DNA of 64,000 nucleotides, from the NCBI GenBank assembly GCA_021324465.1, contig JAJPJB010000084.1, positions 54,823 to 118,822 of the forward strand, given 5' to 3'. Every line of letters starts with the position of its first letter. Position 1 is the stretch's first letter. The notes under the pieces were generated by a model, which saw only the letters and a list, made by a program, of their open reading frames with translations, was not told the DNA's origin and ran no database searches. Positions 16,663 to 25,700 of this stretch are shown piece after piece. Position numbers and translations under genes: made by a program. The stretch comes from Hyphomicrobiaceae bacterium. Lineage in GTDB: Bacteria > Pseudomonadota > Alphaproteobacteria > Rhizobiales > Xanthobacteraceae.

Positions 16663-16813
16663 GGAGGCCTCGTTTTGCTTTGGCCGCGCGTGGGCGTCAA
16701 TGCGGGAATCGTGTCGGGTGGTCCAGCCGAGACCGCGCGGCCGGCATCTTGGCGCGCATGAGCACGAATCCGCGCCCCAGTACTGCCGCAATGCGGCCGT
16801 TCGCTTGCCCTCC

Positions 16814-17740
16814 ATGGGGTGGTGGCGGGACGGCATCCTTGCGGCCGCAGTAATTGCGGCTCTTTGTGGACTGAGCGGCGCACAGGGGCAAGAGCTGCAA
16901 GCGACCGCCCAGGTGGCGCGCCAAGTCACGCGCGAGGTCACGCAAGATGTCACGCAGGGCGAGGTCCTATGCGGCGGAACTGTGCTGGCAACCGCTACAG
17001 TCAAGCGCGTCGTCGATGGTCGGACGTTCATGCTGGACGATGGGCGCGCGGTGCGGCTCGCCGGCCTCGAAGTGCCGTTGCCGGCCGCGGAACACGAGGG
17101 GACGTCGGACGGCGGCGCGCCGCCGGGCGGCCACGCAGCCAAAGCGGCGCTTGAAGCGCTGGTCGGCGGGGACGAGGTCGTTCTGCGGCAAGCCGAAAGC
17201 GGTCCCGACCGCTATGGGCGCATGCTTGCCTATGTTTACGCCATCCGGGACGACGCCGCGCTGTTTGCCCAAGGCGAAATGGTAGCTTCCGGCTTCGCCC
17301 GGGTTGCCGAGCAGGTCGGCCGCGGCGCCTGCGCCCAGGAACTCCTGCGGCGCGAAAACGCCGCCCGGAAGGCCAAGCTTGGTCTATGGGCCGATCCGTA
17401 TTATGACGTGCTCGACGCACATGCCCCTGAGGATGTGCTGGCGCAGCGAGGCCGGTTCGCTCTGGTCGGGGGCCAGGTGGCGTCCGTGCACGAAAGCGGG
17501 GCCACGATCTACCTGAATTTCGGGCCACGGTGGTCGCACGACTTTGCGGTTACGATATCGAAGCGAAATGCGCGTAGTTTTACGGCTGCGGGTCTCGATG
17601 TGAAGGCGCTCGCCGGGCACCGCATCCGGGTTCGCGGCTGGATCGAGGCGCGTGGTGGCACCGAACGCAATCCGGAACGCAGCCCGTTGCTGGAGGCGGC
17701 GAGTCCGGAGCAGATCGAGATCGCGGATCGCGGCGAGTAG
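16814..17740 (+). CDS. Secreted thermonuclease-like (SNase/OB-fold) protein
   Basis: From the ATG at 16814 the product has 308 residues with a signal peptide (ILAAAVIAALCGLSGAQGQ). A staphylococcal-nuclease-like OB fold follows: VKRVVDGRTFMLDDGRAVRL, GLEVPLP, DRYGRMLAYVYA and LWADPYY. A second, C-terminal OB-like part includes INLNFGP-like IYLNFGPRWSHDFAV and GHRIRVRGWIE. The classic catalytic Arg/Asp/Glu set is only partly recognisable, so nuclease activity is uncertain. Between signal and nuclease parts, a short Val-Thr repeat (QVTREVTQDVTQ) is encoded. The family is common next to protease or membrane genes in rhizobia. Confidence 0.8.
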   Translation: MGWWRDGILAAAVIAALCGLSGAQGQELQATAQVARQVTREVTQDVTQGEVLCGGTVLATATVKRVVDGRTFMLDDGRAVRLAGLEVPLPAAEHEGTSDGGAPPGGHAAKAALEALVGGDEVVLRQAESGPDRYGRMLAYVYAIRDDAALFAQGEMVASGFARVAEQVGRGACAQELLRRENAARKAKLGLWADPYYDVLDAHAPEDVLAQRGRFALVGGQVASVHESGATIYLNFGPRWSHDFAVTISKRNARSFTAAGLDVKALAGHRIRVRGWIEARGGTERNPERSPLLEAASPEQIEIADRGE

Positions 17741-17791
17741 ACCGGCGCTTCGACAGTCGCGTGCCGGAATGATGTGTAGGACGGGACGGCT

Positions 17792-17847
17792 AGGAAATGA
17801 CTTGCAGGAAATGACTTGCAGGAAATGACTTGCAGGAAATGACTTGC
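17792..17847 (+). repeat. Four perfect tandem copies of a 14-bp unit
   Basis: The unit AGGAAATGACTTGC occurs four times without a mismatch (17792, 17806, 17820, 17834). A related palindrome ACTTGCGCAAGT follows at 17863-17874. The array ends 41 bases before the GTG start of the M48 protease gene. The unit length is not a multiple of three and the array is non-coding. It could be a binding-site array or a variable-number repeat. Confidence 0.97.
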
Positions 17848-17888
17848 GCCAGCGGGCGGGCGACTTGCGCAAGTGACTGGACAGTGCA

Positions 17889-19427
17889 GTGAAACGGGGA
17901 CCGGTGGGATCGGCAAAGTTCGGGCTCTGGCTGCTCGGCGACAAGCGCTGGCGTGCGCTTGGCCGATGGAGCGGTCATTTGTGCTTGGCCGCAGCAGCGC
18001 TTTTCCTGGCCGCCTGTACCGCCTCACCGCCAGTGACGACGCCGCAGGCCGCGGTCGCGACGCCGGCCAAACCGGCCGATGCCGCCATGCCGCCGGCGGT
18101 GCTGCGCGAGCATCAGCGCATTCTTGCGACCTACGGCGGGGTCTACAACGATCCGCGCCTGCAAGCCATGCTCGAACAGACCGTCGAACGGCTGGTTGCG
18201 GCTTCGGAACGCCCCGACCTGCACTACAAAGTCACCATGCTCAATTCGCAGTCGGTCAACGCCTTTGCTTTGCCGACCGGCCAGATCTACGTCACGCGCG
18301 GGCTGATCGCGCTGGCCAATGACGAGTCAGAGCTCGCCTCTGTGCTCGCCCATGAAATGGGTCATGTCATTGCGCGCCACGCCGAAATTCGCGAACAGCA
18401 AGTGCGCCAGGCCGACCTGGTTAGCCGCGTGGTCACGGACGTGGTCAGCGACCCGGCAGCGGGCGCGCTGGCGCTCGCCAAGTCAAAGCTTGCGCTGGCG
18501 AGCTTTTCGCGCGCCCAGGAATTCGAGGCCGACGCCATCGGCGTCGGCATCGCGGCGCGTGCCGGTTATGACCCCTATGGGGCGGTGCGTTTCTTGACCT
18601 CGATGGAGCATAATTCCGATCTCAAGCCGGAGCAGACCGGCAGCATCAATCCGGGCGCGCCGGATTTTCTGTCATCTCATCCGGCGACGCCCGAGCGCAT
18701 CAGCAATGCGCTCGCCAATGCTCGCCAATATCGCGCGCCTGCTACCGACAACGGCAAGGAGCTGGCGCAGGCCAGGGCAACCTATCTCGCCGACATTGAC
18801 GGCATCGTCTATGGCGAAGATCCGAGTGAAGGCTTTGTGCGCGGGCGGCATTTCCTGCATCCCAAGCTGGGCTTCACCTTCACCGCACCCGAGGGCTTCA
18901 CGCTCGACAACACCGCGCAGGCGGTGCTTGGCATCAGGCATGGCGGCGGCCAGGCGCTCCGGCTCGACGTCGTGCGCGTGCCGGCCGAGCAGTCGCTCGC
19001 CGAATATCTCACCTCGGGCTGGATCGAGAATATCGATCCCGCAACTGTCGAAGACATCACGATCAATGGTTTCCCCGCAGCGACCGCCGCCGCCAAGGGC
19101 GACCAATGGGACTTCCGTCTCTATGCGATCCGCTTCGGCAGCGACGTGTATCGCTTCATCTTCGCCGCCAAGCATCGCACGCCGGAGACCGACCGCGCCT
19201 TTCGCGAATCCGTCGGCACGTTTCGCCGCATGAGCCTCGCCGAGATCGAGGCGGCGAAACCGCTGCGGCTGCAGATTGTCACCGTGGGGCCGAACGACAC
19301 GGTGGAGAAGCTCGCGAGCAGAATGGCGGTCGCCGACCGCGCCGTCGACCGGTTTCGCGTGCTCAACGGGCTTGATCCGGGCGATAAGCTTAAGCCCGGC
19401 AGCCAGGTAAAAATCATTGTGGAATAG
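17889..19427 (+). CDS. M48-family metalloprotease lipoprotein with LysM-like C-terminal domain
   Basis: A 512-residue exported zinc protease of the BepA/LoiP class, likely acting in outer-membrane protein quality control. It has a long N-terminal lead, a hydrophobic stretch and a lipobox LAAC with the Cys at 43. The zinc site is HEMGH (155-159) and the third ligand is in EFEAD (211-215). After the peptidase domain comes an uncharacterised beta-rich region (about 300-445) and a C-terminal LysM-like module (VGPNDTVEKLASRM to KLKPGSQVKIIV). The start is GTG with a weak ribosome site. A 14-bp tandem repeat array lies just upstream and may affect expression. Confidence 0.9.
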   Translation: MKRGPVGSAKFGLWLLGDKRWRALGRWSGHLCLAAAALFLAACTASPPVTTPQAAVATPAKPADAAMPPAVLREHQRILATYGGVYNDPRLQAMLEQTVERLVAASERPDLHYKVTMLNSQSVNAFALPTGQIYVTRGLIALANDESELASVLAHEMGHVIARHAEIREQQVRQADLVSRVVTDVVSDPAAGALALAKSKLALASFSRAQEFEADAIGVGIAARAGYDPYGAVRFLTSMEHNSDLKPEQTGSINPGAPDFLSSHPATPERISNALANARQYRAPATDNGKELAQARATYLADIDGIVYGEDPSEGFVRGRHFLHPKLGFTFTAPEGFTLDNTAQAVLGIRHGGGQALRLDVVRVPAEQSLAEYLTSGWIENIDPATVEDITINGFPAATAAAKGDQWDFRLYAIRFGSDVYRFIFAAKHRTPETDRAFRESVGTFRRMSLAEIEAAKPLRLQIVTVGPNDTVEKLASRMAVADRAVDRFRVLNGLDPGDKLKPGSQVKIIVE

Positions 19428-19536
19428 CCATGTCTTGATGCGCTCGGACCCACCTATTTTCCGAACGAACAAGCTTCGCTAAGATGCGCATGAGAGGCCG
19501 CCAAGGCCCGGGGGATACGCCCAGATCTTAGGGGGG

Positions 19537-19914
19537 ATGCGCATGTGGGTTTTGAAGCGGGCGGAGCCCGTTGCCGTCGCGGTTGCCCTAACGGCGGTCG
19601 TTACCGCGGTGCTGTGGTTTGTCAGACAGACCGTGGGCGGCGAACAGCATCTGGTGTTTTTCTATTTGTTGCCGATGGCGCTGGTCGCCGTGCTCTACGG
19701 CAGCGTCCCGGCGATGTTATGCGCGGCGGTCGCAACCCTGTGCGCGGCCTATTTCCTTTACGATCCGGTCTATAGCTTCTATGTCGCCGACCCATTGGAC
19801 TGGGGCGAACTGATTTGCTTCGCCGGCCTGGCTCTGTTCGGCGCGAAATGCACGGCGGATTTGCTGCAGCCGACGCGGGATCTTTCGCGCCGGCATCCTG
19901 AGCCTGGAGCGTAG
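19537..19914 (+). CDS. DUF4118 membrane protein
   Basis: A 125-residue integral membrane protein with four hydrophobic segments. The sequence FFYLLPMALVAVLYGSVPAM and the following AYFLYDPVYSFYVADPLDW region match DUF4118, the membrane module found in KdpD and related sensor kinases (the FF-motif followed by a short F-x-x-P region). Here it stands alone with no kinase part, so it may be a stand-alone membrane sensor module or a remnant of a kinase. The neighbours give no clue. Confidence 0.8.
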   Translation: MRMWVLKRAEPVAVAVALTAVVTAVLWFVRQTVGGEQHLVFFYLLPMALVAVLYGSVPAMLCAAVATLCAAYFLYDPVYSFYVADPLDWGELICFAGLALFGAKCTADLLQPTRDLSRRHPEPGA

Positions 19915-19973
19915 AGCGCGGCGCGCGTGTATTTCGTCGATACGCGGTCCCTTCGACCGAAACACCCGACGCC

Positions 19974-20846
19974 TCAGAACTGGGTCGCGAGCTGGTCGAG
20001 CCCCATGACATGCGCCAGGTTGCGCACTTGCTCTTTCTGCTCGTCGTTGAAGCTCATGATCAATGGGACAGCGGCCGATTTGAGCCCCTCGACCGCATTC
20101 GGATCGACCGCCGCGACTTGCGTCCCCGTTGCGCCGCGCGGATGCGCTGCCGGCGCATGCGTGTAAGTCATATTGCGTAACGCGGCTTCGACCGCCGGCC
20201 ACATGCGCTCTTGATCCGGCGTCAGGTTCAGGCGCTGCTTGATGCTGGCGATCTGCGCATCGTTGAACATGTACCCTGAGCGATCGTTGCCGCGCCGGTG
20301 CGCCGCGGCAGGTTTCAGCGTTGCAATCGCCGGCGCCGGAACTGAGGGTTGCCATGCCGGCTTCGGTTGCGACGAGAAATGAGACGAAAACGACGGCGCG
20401 GCGCGCAGCGTGTCGGTTGGTTCCGCGGCGGCCACTTGCCCGAAATTTTGCGGTGTGGCCGCCGCGTCGGCGGACGGTGAAACGGGGCCCGCTACGGACT
20501 GCGACGTCCTTGACACGGGATCAATGGGCTCCGGGCTCAAGAGCGCGAGCTGTGCATCGCGGATCAGACCGTCGGCGTCCGATCGATTGGCGGTTCTTGC
20601 GGCACTCGCGTCAGGCAACGCCGCCGCGCGCATTGCGGCTGCGCCATCGGGCATGGCATTGACCGCTACGGCGCGGTTCCACTCCTGCGGGAAGCGCAGC
20701 GCCACTGCCTCCGCCGCGGAAAGATCGGTGCTGCGCAAAACGGTGATCTGCGCGCTGCCAAGCAGATATCCGACGAACCCTGCCAAAAGGATGGGAGCCA
20801 GCGCAGAGGGTTGCCGGTGGCGCTTGAGCGCTCTTTTCCCCCGCAT
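19974..20846 (-). CDS. Membrane-anchored protein of unknown function with C-terminal LTPDQ motif
   Basis: A 290-residue protein with one N-terminal membrane helix (LAPILLAGFVGYLLGSAQI), a long Ala/Pro/Ser-rich linker (about 60-190) and a helical C-terminal domain. That domain has MFNDAQIASIKQRLNLTPDQ followed by ERMWPAVEAALRNM, resembling the LTxxQ helices of Spy/CpxP-like periplasmic proteins, and later MSFNDEQKEQVRNLAHVMG. I do not recognise a named family. A stress-related periplasmic role would be inference from the LTxxQ likeness alone. The gene is monocistronic on the minus strand. Confidence 0.65.
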   Translation of the reverse strand: MRGKRALKRHRQPSALAPILLAGFVGYLLGSAQITVLRSTDLSAAEAVALRFPQEWNRAVAVNAMPDGAAAMRAAALPDASAARTANRSDADGLIRDAQLALLSPEPIDPVSRTSQSVAGPVSPSADAAATPQNFGQVAAAEPTDTLRAAPSFSSHFSSQPKPAWQPSVPAPAIATLKPAAAHRRGNDRSGYMFNDAQIASIKQRLNLTPDQERMWPAVEAALRNMTYTHAPAAHPRGATGTQVAAVDPNAVEGLKSAAVPLIMSFNDEQKEQVRNLAHVMGLDQLATQF

Positions 20847-20977
20847 GTTCGGCGCCTCTCCCCTTGCTTGCGCGACCCCTGTCTATGTCCTTTCAAATGA
20901 AGCTTAATTTATGACTAAGCTGCGGAGTTTTGCCGGCGCGCAAGCGCTCAAGTCGGCGCCTGCACGCGAAGGAACGC

Positions 20978-21006
20978 AAAACGGCCCGGCAGAAAACTGC
21001 CGGGCC
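20978..21006 (-). terminator. Rho-independent terminator downstream of carD
   Basis: A perfect ten-pair stem GGCCCGGCAG/CTGCCGGGCC with an AAAA loop (20983-21006) is followed on the minus strand by G then TTTT. It lies 28 bases after the carD stop. Confidence 0.85.
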
Positions 21007-21033
21007 TTCAGGCTCTGCAGAAAAGACTGCGCG

Positions 21034-21795
21034 TTATGCCGCTTCTTCCTCGACCACGGCCTCTTCTTCGGCCGTTTCCGGCTTCGGACCGCGGCGCGGA
21101 CCTTTGGCAAGCGCCGCTTCGATCTCCTTGATCGCCTCGGTCTCGGTGATGGGCTGCACGGCGGCAACCTCACGCGACAGCCGGTCGAGAGCCGCTTCAT
21201 AGAGCTGGCGCTCGGAATAGGACTGCTCCGGCTGCGACTCCGAGCGATAGAGATCGCGCACCACCTCGGCGATGGCGACGATATCGCCCGAATTGATCTT
21301 GGCCTCGTATTCCTGAGCGCGGCGCGACCACATGGTGCGCTTGATGCGGGCGCGACCCTTGAGCGTTTCAAGCGCTCGCTTGACCATCGGCGTCTCGGCG
21401 AGCTTGCGCATGCCGACGGATGCGACCTTGGAGGTCGGCACCCGCAGTGTCATCTTGTCCTTGACGAAATTGATGACAAACAGCTCAAGCCGAGCGCCTG
21501 CGATCTCTTGTTCTTCGATCGCTACGATCTGACCCACCCCGTGAGCCGGATAAACGATGAATTCGTGTGTCTTGAAGCCTTGTCGTTGAGTAGTCTTCTT
21601 CGCATTCATTCCCAAAGTTGCTCCTTCCGCCTCCGGCTTGTGCCGATGCGCGGGCTTCGCCACGGCAACCCTGGCCCGCGCCAGAGCTCGCGTGGAATGA
21701 GTGGGCCTCCGGCTCGCGCGGGAGGAGGGTTTCGATGTCTTCCGGCTCATGCCGGCCGCACTTTTCTTCGAACGACGACGAGTTTTATCAGCCAC
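21034..21795 (-). CDS. carD: CarD family transcriptional regulator
   Basis: CarD/CdnL proteins bind the RNA polymerase beta subunit and stabilise open promoter complexes, notably at rRNA promoters. The CarD RNA-polymerase-interacting domain starts at FIVYPAHGVGQIVAIEEQEI and the helical DNA-binding part follows (MWSRRAQEYEAKINSGD, LYRSESQPEQSYSERQLYE). The acidic tail ends EEEAVVEEEAA. The long form (GTG at 21795, 253 residues) has a Lys/Arg/Ser-rich lead of 62 residues. An alternative ATG at 21609 is preceded by AAGGAG (11-base spacing), so the short form is possible. Gene order carD-fdxA-S4 is conserved in Hyphomicrobiales. Confidence 0.93.
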   Translation of the reverse strand: MADKTRRRSKKSAAGMSRKTSKPSSRASRRPTHSTRALARARVAVAKPAHRHKPEAEGATLGMNAKKTTQRQGFKTHEFIVYPAHGVGQIVAIEEQEIAGARLELFVINFVKDKMTLRVPTSKVASVGMRKLAETPMVKRALETLKGRARIKRTMWSRRAQEYEAKINSGDIVAIAEVVRDLYRSESQPEQSYSERQLYEAALDRLSREVAAVQPITETEAIKEIEAALAKGPRRGPKPETAEEEAVVEEEAA

Positions 21796-21910
21796 AGCTC
21801 TCGCGTGGGTCGCACGCCTCTATTGACGGTTCCTCGAAAATCTCCCGAAAAAATATGCTCCCGGTCAGGTGGGAGCAGCGTCTCGGGGGCCTTCTTCATT
21901 ATGTTTCATG

Positions 21911-21938
21911 TATATAACACATTTTCGGCCAAAATCAA
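21911..21938 (-). promoter_or_regulatory. Candidate sigma-70 promoter for carD
   Basis: On the minus strand TTGATT (21938-21933) and TATATA (21916-21911) are separated by 16 bases in a locally AT-rich stretch. The predicted start near 21904 leaves a leader of about 110 bases before the GTG at 21795. Confidence 0.5.
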
Positions 21939-22003
21939 AGCCTTAACACGTCGCGAAACCGTCGCATCGGCGCCGCGCCCTTTGCATCATCGGCAATGGT
22001 TAA

Positions 22004-22021
22004 TGCCTGCAATTGCAGGCA
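22004..22021. terminator. 18-bp perfect palindrome after fdxA
   Basis: TGCCTGCAATTGCAGGCA lies two bases past the fdxA stop codon. It could form a seven-pair hairpin with an AATT loop, or act as an operator for a dimeric protein. There is no convincing T-run, so the terminator role is tentative. Confidence 0.4.
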
Positions 22022-22023
22022 AA

Positions 22024-22362
22024 TCAGTCGCCGGTTCCGGGATTGGGCGAGAAATGCTCTTCGAATTTATTGGGCTTGCCTTCCCATTCTTTCGCGTCCG
22101 CGGGAGGTGCCTTCTTGGCGGTAATATTCGGCCAGCTTTTTGAGTATTCCGCGTTGATGCCCAACCACTTCTCGACGCCAGGCTCGGTATCGGGCTTGAT
22201 CGCCTCGACCGGACATTCCGGCTCGCAGACGCCGCAATCGATGCACTCGTCGGGGTTGATGACCAACATGTTTTCGCCTTCATAAAAGCAGTCCACCGGG
22301 CAGACCTCGACGCAGTCCATGTATTTGCATTTGATGCAATTGTCGTTGACGATGTAGGTCAT
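22024..22362 (-). CDS. fdxA: Seven-iron ferredoxin FdxA
   Basis: A 112-residue ferredoxin with one 3Fe-4S and one 4Fe-4S cluster. The first cysteine group is [19 protein letters not shown] and the second is [19 protein letters not shown], as in the Azotobacter FdI-like, FdxA class. The tail ([19 protein letters not shown]) is typical of alphaproteobacterial FdxA. I chose the ATG at 22362 because [10 protein letters not shown] is the universal family start, and longer in-frame starts add unrelated residues. It lies between the S4-protein gene and carD on the same strand. Confidence 0.96.
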   Translation of the reverse strand: MTYIVNDNCIKCKYMDCVEVCPVDCFYEGENMLVINPDECIDCGVCEPECPVEAIKPDTEPGVEKWLGINAEYSKSWPNITAKKAPPADAKEWEGKPNKFEEHFSPNPGTGD

Positions 22363-22462
22363 CTGAACACTCTGAACGGCCTTTTGCAGCCTTGCTCCTA
22401 TCGTATGGGTCAGGTGCGCGCAAGCAGCGCTACCACGCGAGCGCGAGGGAACGATCCGAGCT

Positions 22463-22762
22463 TTACGCCGAGGCCTCGCCACCCTCCGCCGAGTCGTCAC
22501 ACAAGTCTTCATATAGGCCCGTGACGGTCCCCGCGGGACCCCGGCGCTCGGCAAAGCCCCTCACTTTGAGCACGCGTACCCGGTGGTCGAGCGCCACTGT
22601 CACCACGTCGCCGGCACGGACAAAGCGCCCCGGCGCATCGATCCGCACGCCGTTGACACGAACATAGCCGGCACCGGCGAGTGCCGCGGCGGCATCGCGC
22701 GTCCTTACCACGCGGGCATGCCACAGCCAGCGATCGATGCGCTGACGCTCGGTTTGCGCCAA
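22463..22762 (-). CDS. RNA-binding S4-domain protein (HslR/Hsp15-like)
   Basis: A 99-residue protein with an S4 RNA-binding domain in [20 protein letters not shown] and [20 protein letters not shown]. Hsp15 homologues bind 50S subunits with stalled nascent chains and help recycle them. The start is ATG at 22762, only 17 bases after the helicase stop, so the two genes are probably co-transcribed. The C-terminus is acidic and variable. Confidence 0.88.
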   Translation of the reverse strand: MAQTERQRIDRWLWHARVVRTRDAAAALAGAGYVRVNGVRIDAPGRFVRAGDVVTVALDHRVRVLKVRGFAERRGPAGTVTGLYEDLCDDSAEGGEASA

Positions 22763-22779
22763 ATCAGCGTCTCTCCTTT

Positions 22780-25700
22780 TCAGCGTCTCTCCTTGGCGTC
22801 TGCCTCGAGCTGCGCCTTGAGCGCCGCAAGCTTGGCAAACGGCGAATTCGGGTCGGGCGCCTTGTCCCGTTCGCGGCGCTCGAAACGCTTGACCTGACCG
22901 CCGCCCTGGCCGCGCTCGCGTTCCAGCGTAGCACGATGCTTGTGACCCTTGCGATCATGGTCCTGATCGGCGAGGCGCTTATCGCCCCCGTGCCCCCGAT
23001 TCCCCTGGCGGCGGCGCAAGCGACGGCCTCGCTCAGCCCCGGGCGCCGGCTCCTGTTGTTCCGCCCGAGCACCTTGCGCGGATGAAGGGTCACCGGCGGC
23101 CGCCGGCTCTGCATTTGCCGCAACCCCCGTCCGGCGCGCCTGTCCGTCGCGTGCGTCACGTCGGGAGCGCGGGCGACGGCGCTCGCGGTCGGCACGCGCG
23201 CTCCGGCCCGGCATCCAGACTTCGATGAGAGCCGGCGCCTCAGGCGCGTTTATTTCGGTCGCGCCAGCGGGTGCGGGCTCGGCGCTTGCCGGCTCTGCGC
23301 GCGACAGTTCGGACGACGGCGCAGCGCCTTGGTCCGACGCAGTTGCAGGTGCTTCGCCGTCAGGCGCCGCAGATAGCGTGTCGACCGCAGAAGCCGGTTC
23401 CGACGGCGGGGCTGGTTCAGTCGATACCGCAGTGGCTTGCGACCCCGCTTCGTGCACCGGCTCTGCCGCAGGCGTGACGTCGCGGGCTTCCGGCGCCATC
23501 GCCGTGGCGAATCCGGTTGCGCCATCCGCAGATTCCGGAACGGTGGCCGCCGCGGCTTGCGGCGGCTCCGGCGGTTTCGGCCGGCGATCCATCCGGTAGC
23601 CGAGCGAGCGCAGGATGGACGCAAAGTCTTCGCCGGACGCGCCGGTCAGCGATGTCATGCTGCCGACCACGGTGAAGCCGCCCCCGATAACGGCACCTGG
23701 CGGCTTCGGCCCAGGCGCGCCCTCCCGCCACGCCAAAGCGGGACGGATCAGATCGGCAAGACGCTCCAAAATATCCACGCGCACGGCGCGCTCGCCGCAC
23801 ACGCGATAGCCCGCCGTGCGGTAGAGGCCGGCATCGATCTCGCGATTGACGGGAACCGAGGTGCGGCCAGAGCCGGCAAGATGCAGCAGTTCGTCGCGGC
23901 CCTTGATGTCCCCGCCGTCGTTCTTCAACGCCCAAAGCTGCGTCGCCAGTGTGCGCGGCGCCGGCTTCAACAGTCCGGGCAGGTAAATGTGATAGGCGCC
24001 GAAGCGCACGCCATATTTGCGCAGGGTGGCGCGCGCGGGCTGATCAAGACCTTTGACCTCTTCGGCGACGCGTGCGCGATCGAGGACGCCGAGCGCCTCC
24101 ACCAATTGGAAGGCGACGCCGCGCGCGATGCCGGTCACGTCCTCGGCGGCGGCGAGCTGCAACAGCGGGCCGAGCAGCTTTTCAATATGGGATTTGACAA
24201 AGGCTTCCAGCCGCACTTCGACGCTGTCGCGCGGCGGGCCGGTGAGATGTTCGTCGGCGGCAATCCGCACGCGCGGGCGTAAAACGTCCTCCCCGGCGAC
24301 AAGCTTGCCGACCGCGGCGCCGGTCCAGCGCAATGTGCCGTCGGAAGCCAGCACGAATTGTTCATCGGGCGCCTCGGCCAGTCGCGCGGCGCGCGCTGCG
24401 ATCTCGCCGGCAAGAGCCTTCTGCGCGGCGTTGTGCAGCGCCTTGGCGTCCGATCCGCCCGACGATGCCTCCGGTACGAAGGTGAAGCCATCGAGCCGCC
24501 CGATGATATGGCCTTCGACTACGACCTCGCCGCTCTTGTTGAATTGCGGCTCGAACGTCGCGTTCTCGCGCAGCCGGCGTATCAAGACGCTGGTGCGGCG
24601 ATCGACGAAGCGCTCGGTCAGCCGCTCGTGCAAAGCGTCGGACAGCCGATCCTCGACCGCGCGGGTGACGCCCTGCCAATGCTCCGGATCGGCGAGCCAG
24701 TCCGGGCGATTCGCGGCAAAGGTCCAGGTGCGGATATGCGCAATCCGCGTCGACAGCGTATCGATATCGCCATCGGTGCGATCGGCCTGCAGGACCTGCT
24801 GCGCGAACCAGTCGGTGGCAATTCTGCCTTCGCGCTGCAGATAGCCGAACAGCGTCACCACGAGCTCGGCGTGATTGGCCGGCGCGATCTTGCGATAGTC
24901 GGGAAGCTGGCAAACATCCCAAAGGCGTTCCACGTCGGCGGGCGTGCCGATCATGTTGCGCACGTCGTCATCGCGCGCAGCATGATCGAGCACCAGAATG
25001 TCCTCGGCGACGGGCGCGCGGGCCAGTGCGCTTTCGGTCGGCGCCGCCGCAAGTGTCGCCTGCAACGCGCCAATCGAGGAAAAATCCAGGTCGCTGTTGC
25101 GCCACTGCACGAGCTTGACCGGCTCGAATGTGTGGGACTCGAGCGCATGCACGAGCTCGGTATCGAAAGGCGGGCAGCGCCCGCTGGTGCCGAAGGTGCC
25201 GTCGCGCGTGGCGCGGCCGGCGCGGCCGGCGATCTGTGCGAGCTCGGCGGGGCTGAGCTTGCGGTACTGGTAGCCGTCGAATTTGCGATCGGAGGCAAAG
25301 GCGACATGATCGACGTCGAGATTGAGTCCCATGCCGATGGCGTCGGTCGCGACCAAATAGTCGACTTCACCCGATTGATAGAGATCGACCTGCGCATTGC
25401 GCGTGCGCGGCGACAGCGCGCCGAGCACGACCGCTGCACCGCCCCGCTGGCGGCGGATCAATTCGGCGATGGCATAAACTTCCTCGGCCGAGAACGCGAC
25501 GACGGCCGAGCGGCGCGGCAGCCGCGTGAGCTTCTTTTCACCGGCAAAGGTGAGCTGCGATAGCCGCGGGCGGCTGACAATGCTCGCGCCAGGCAAGAGC
25601 CGCTCCACGATCGGCCGCATGGTGGCGGCGCCAAGCACGAGGGTCTCCTCGCGGGCGCGCCGGTTGAGCATGCGATCGGTGAAGACATGGCCGCGATCGA

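Noticed and set aside
17792..17847. CRISPR array
   Set aside because: Units are contiguous 14-base copies with no spacers, and no cas genes are present.
24358..25563. Open frame of 401 codons antisense to the helicase gene
   Set aside because: It overlaps the helicase core entirely and has no recognisable features.
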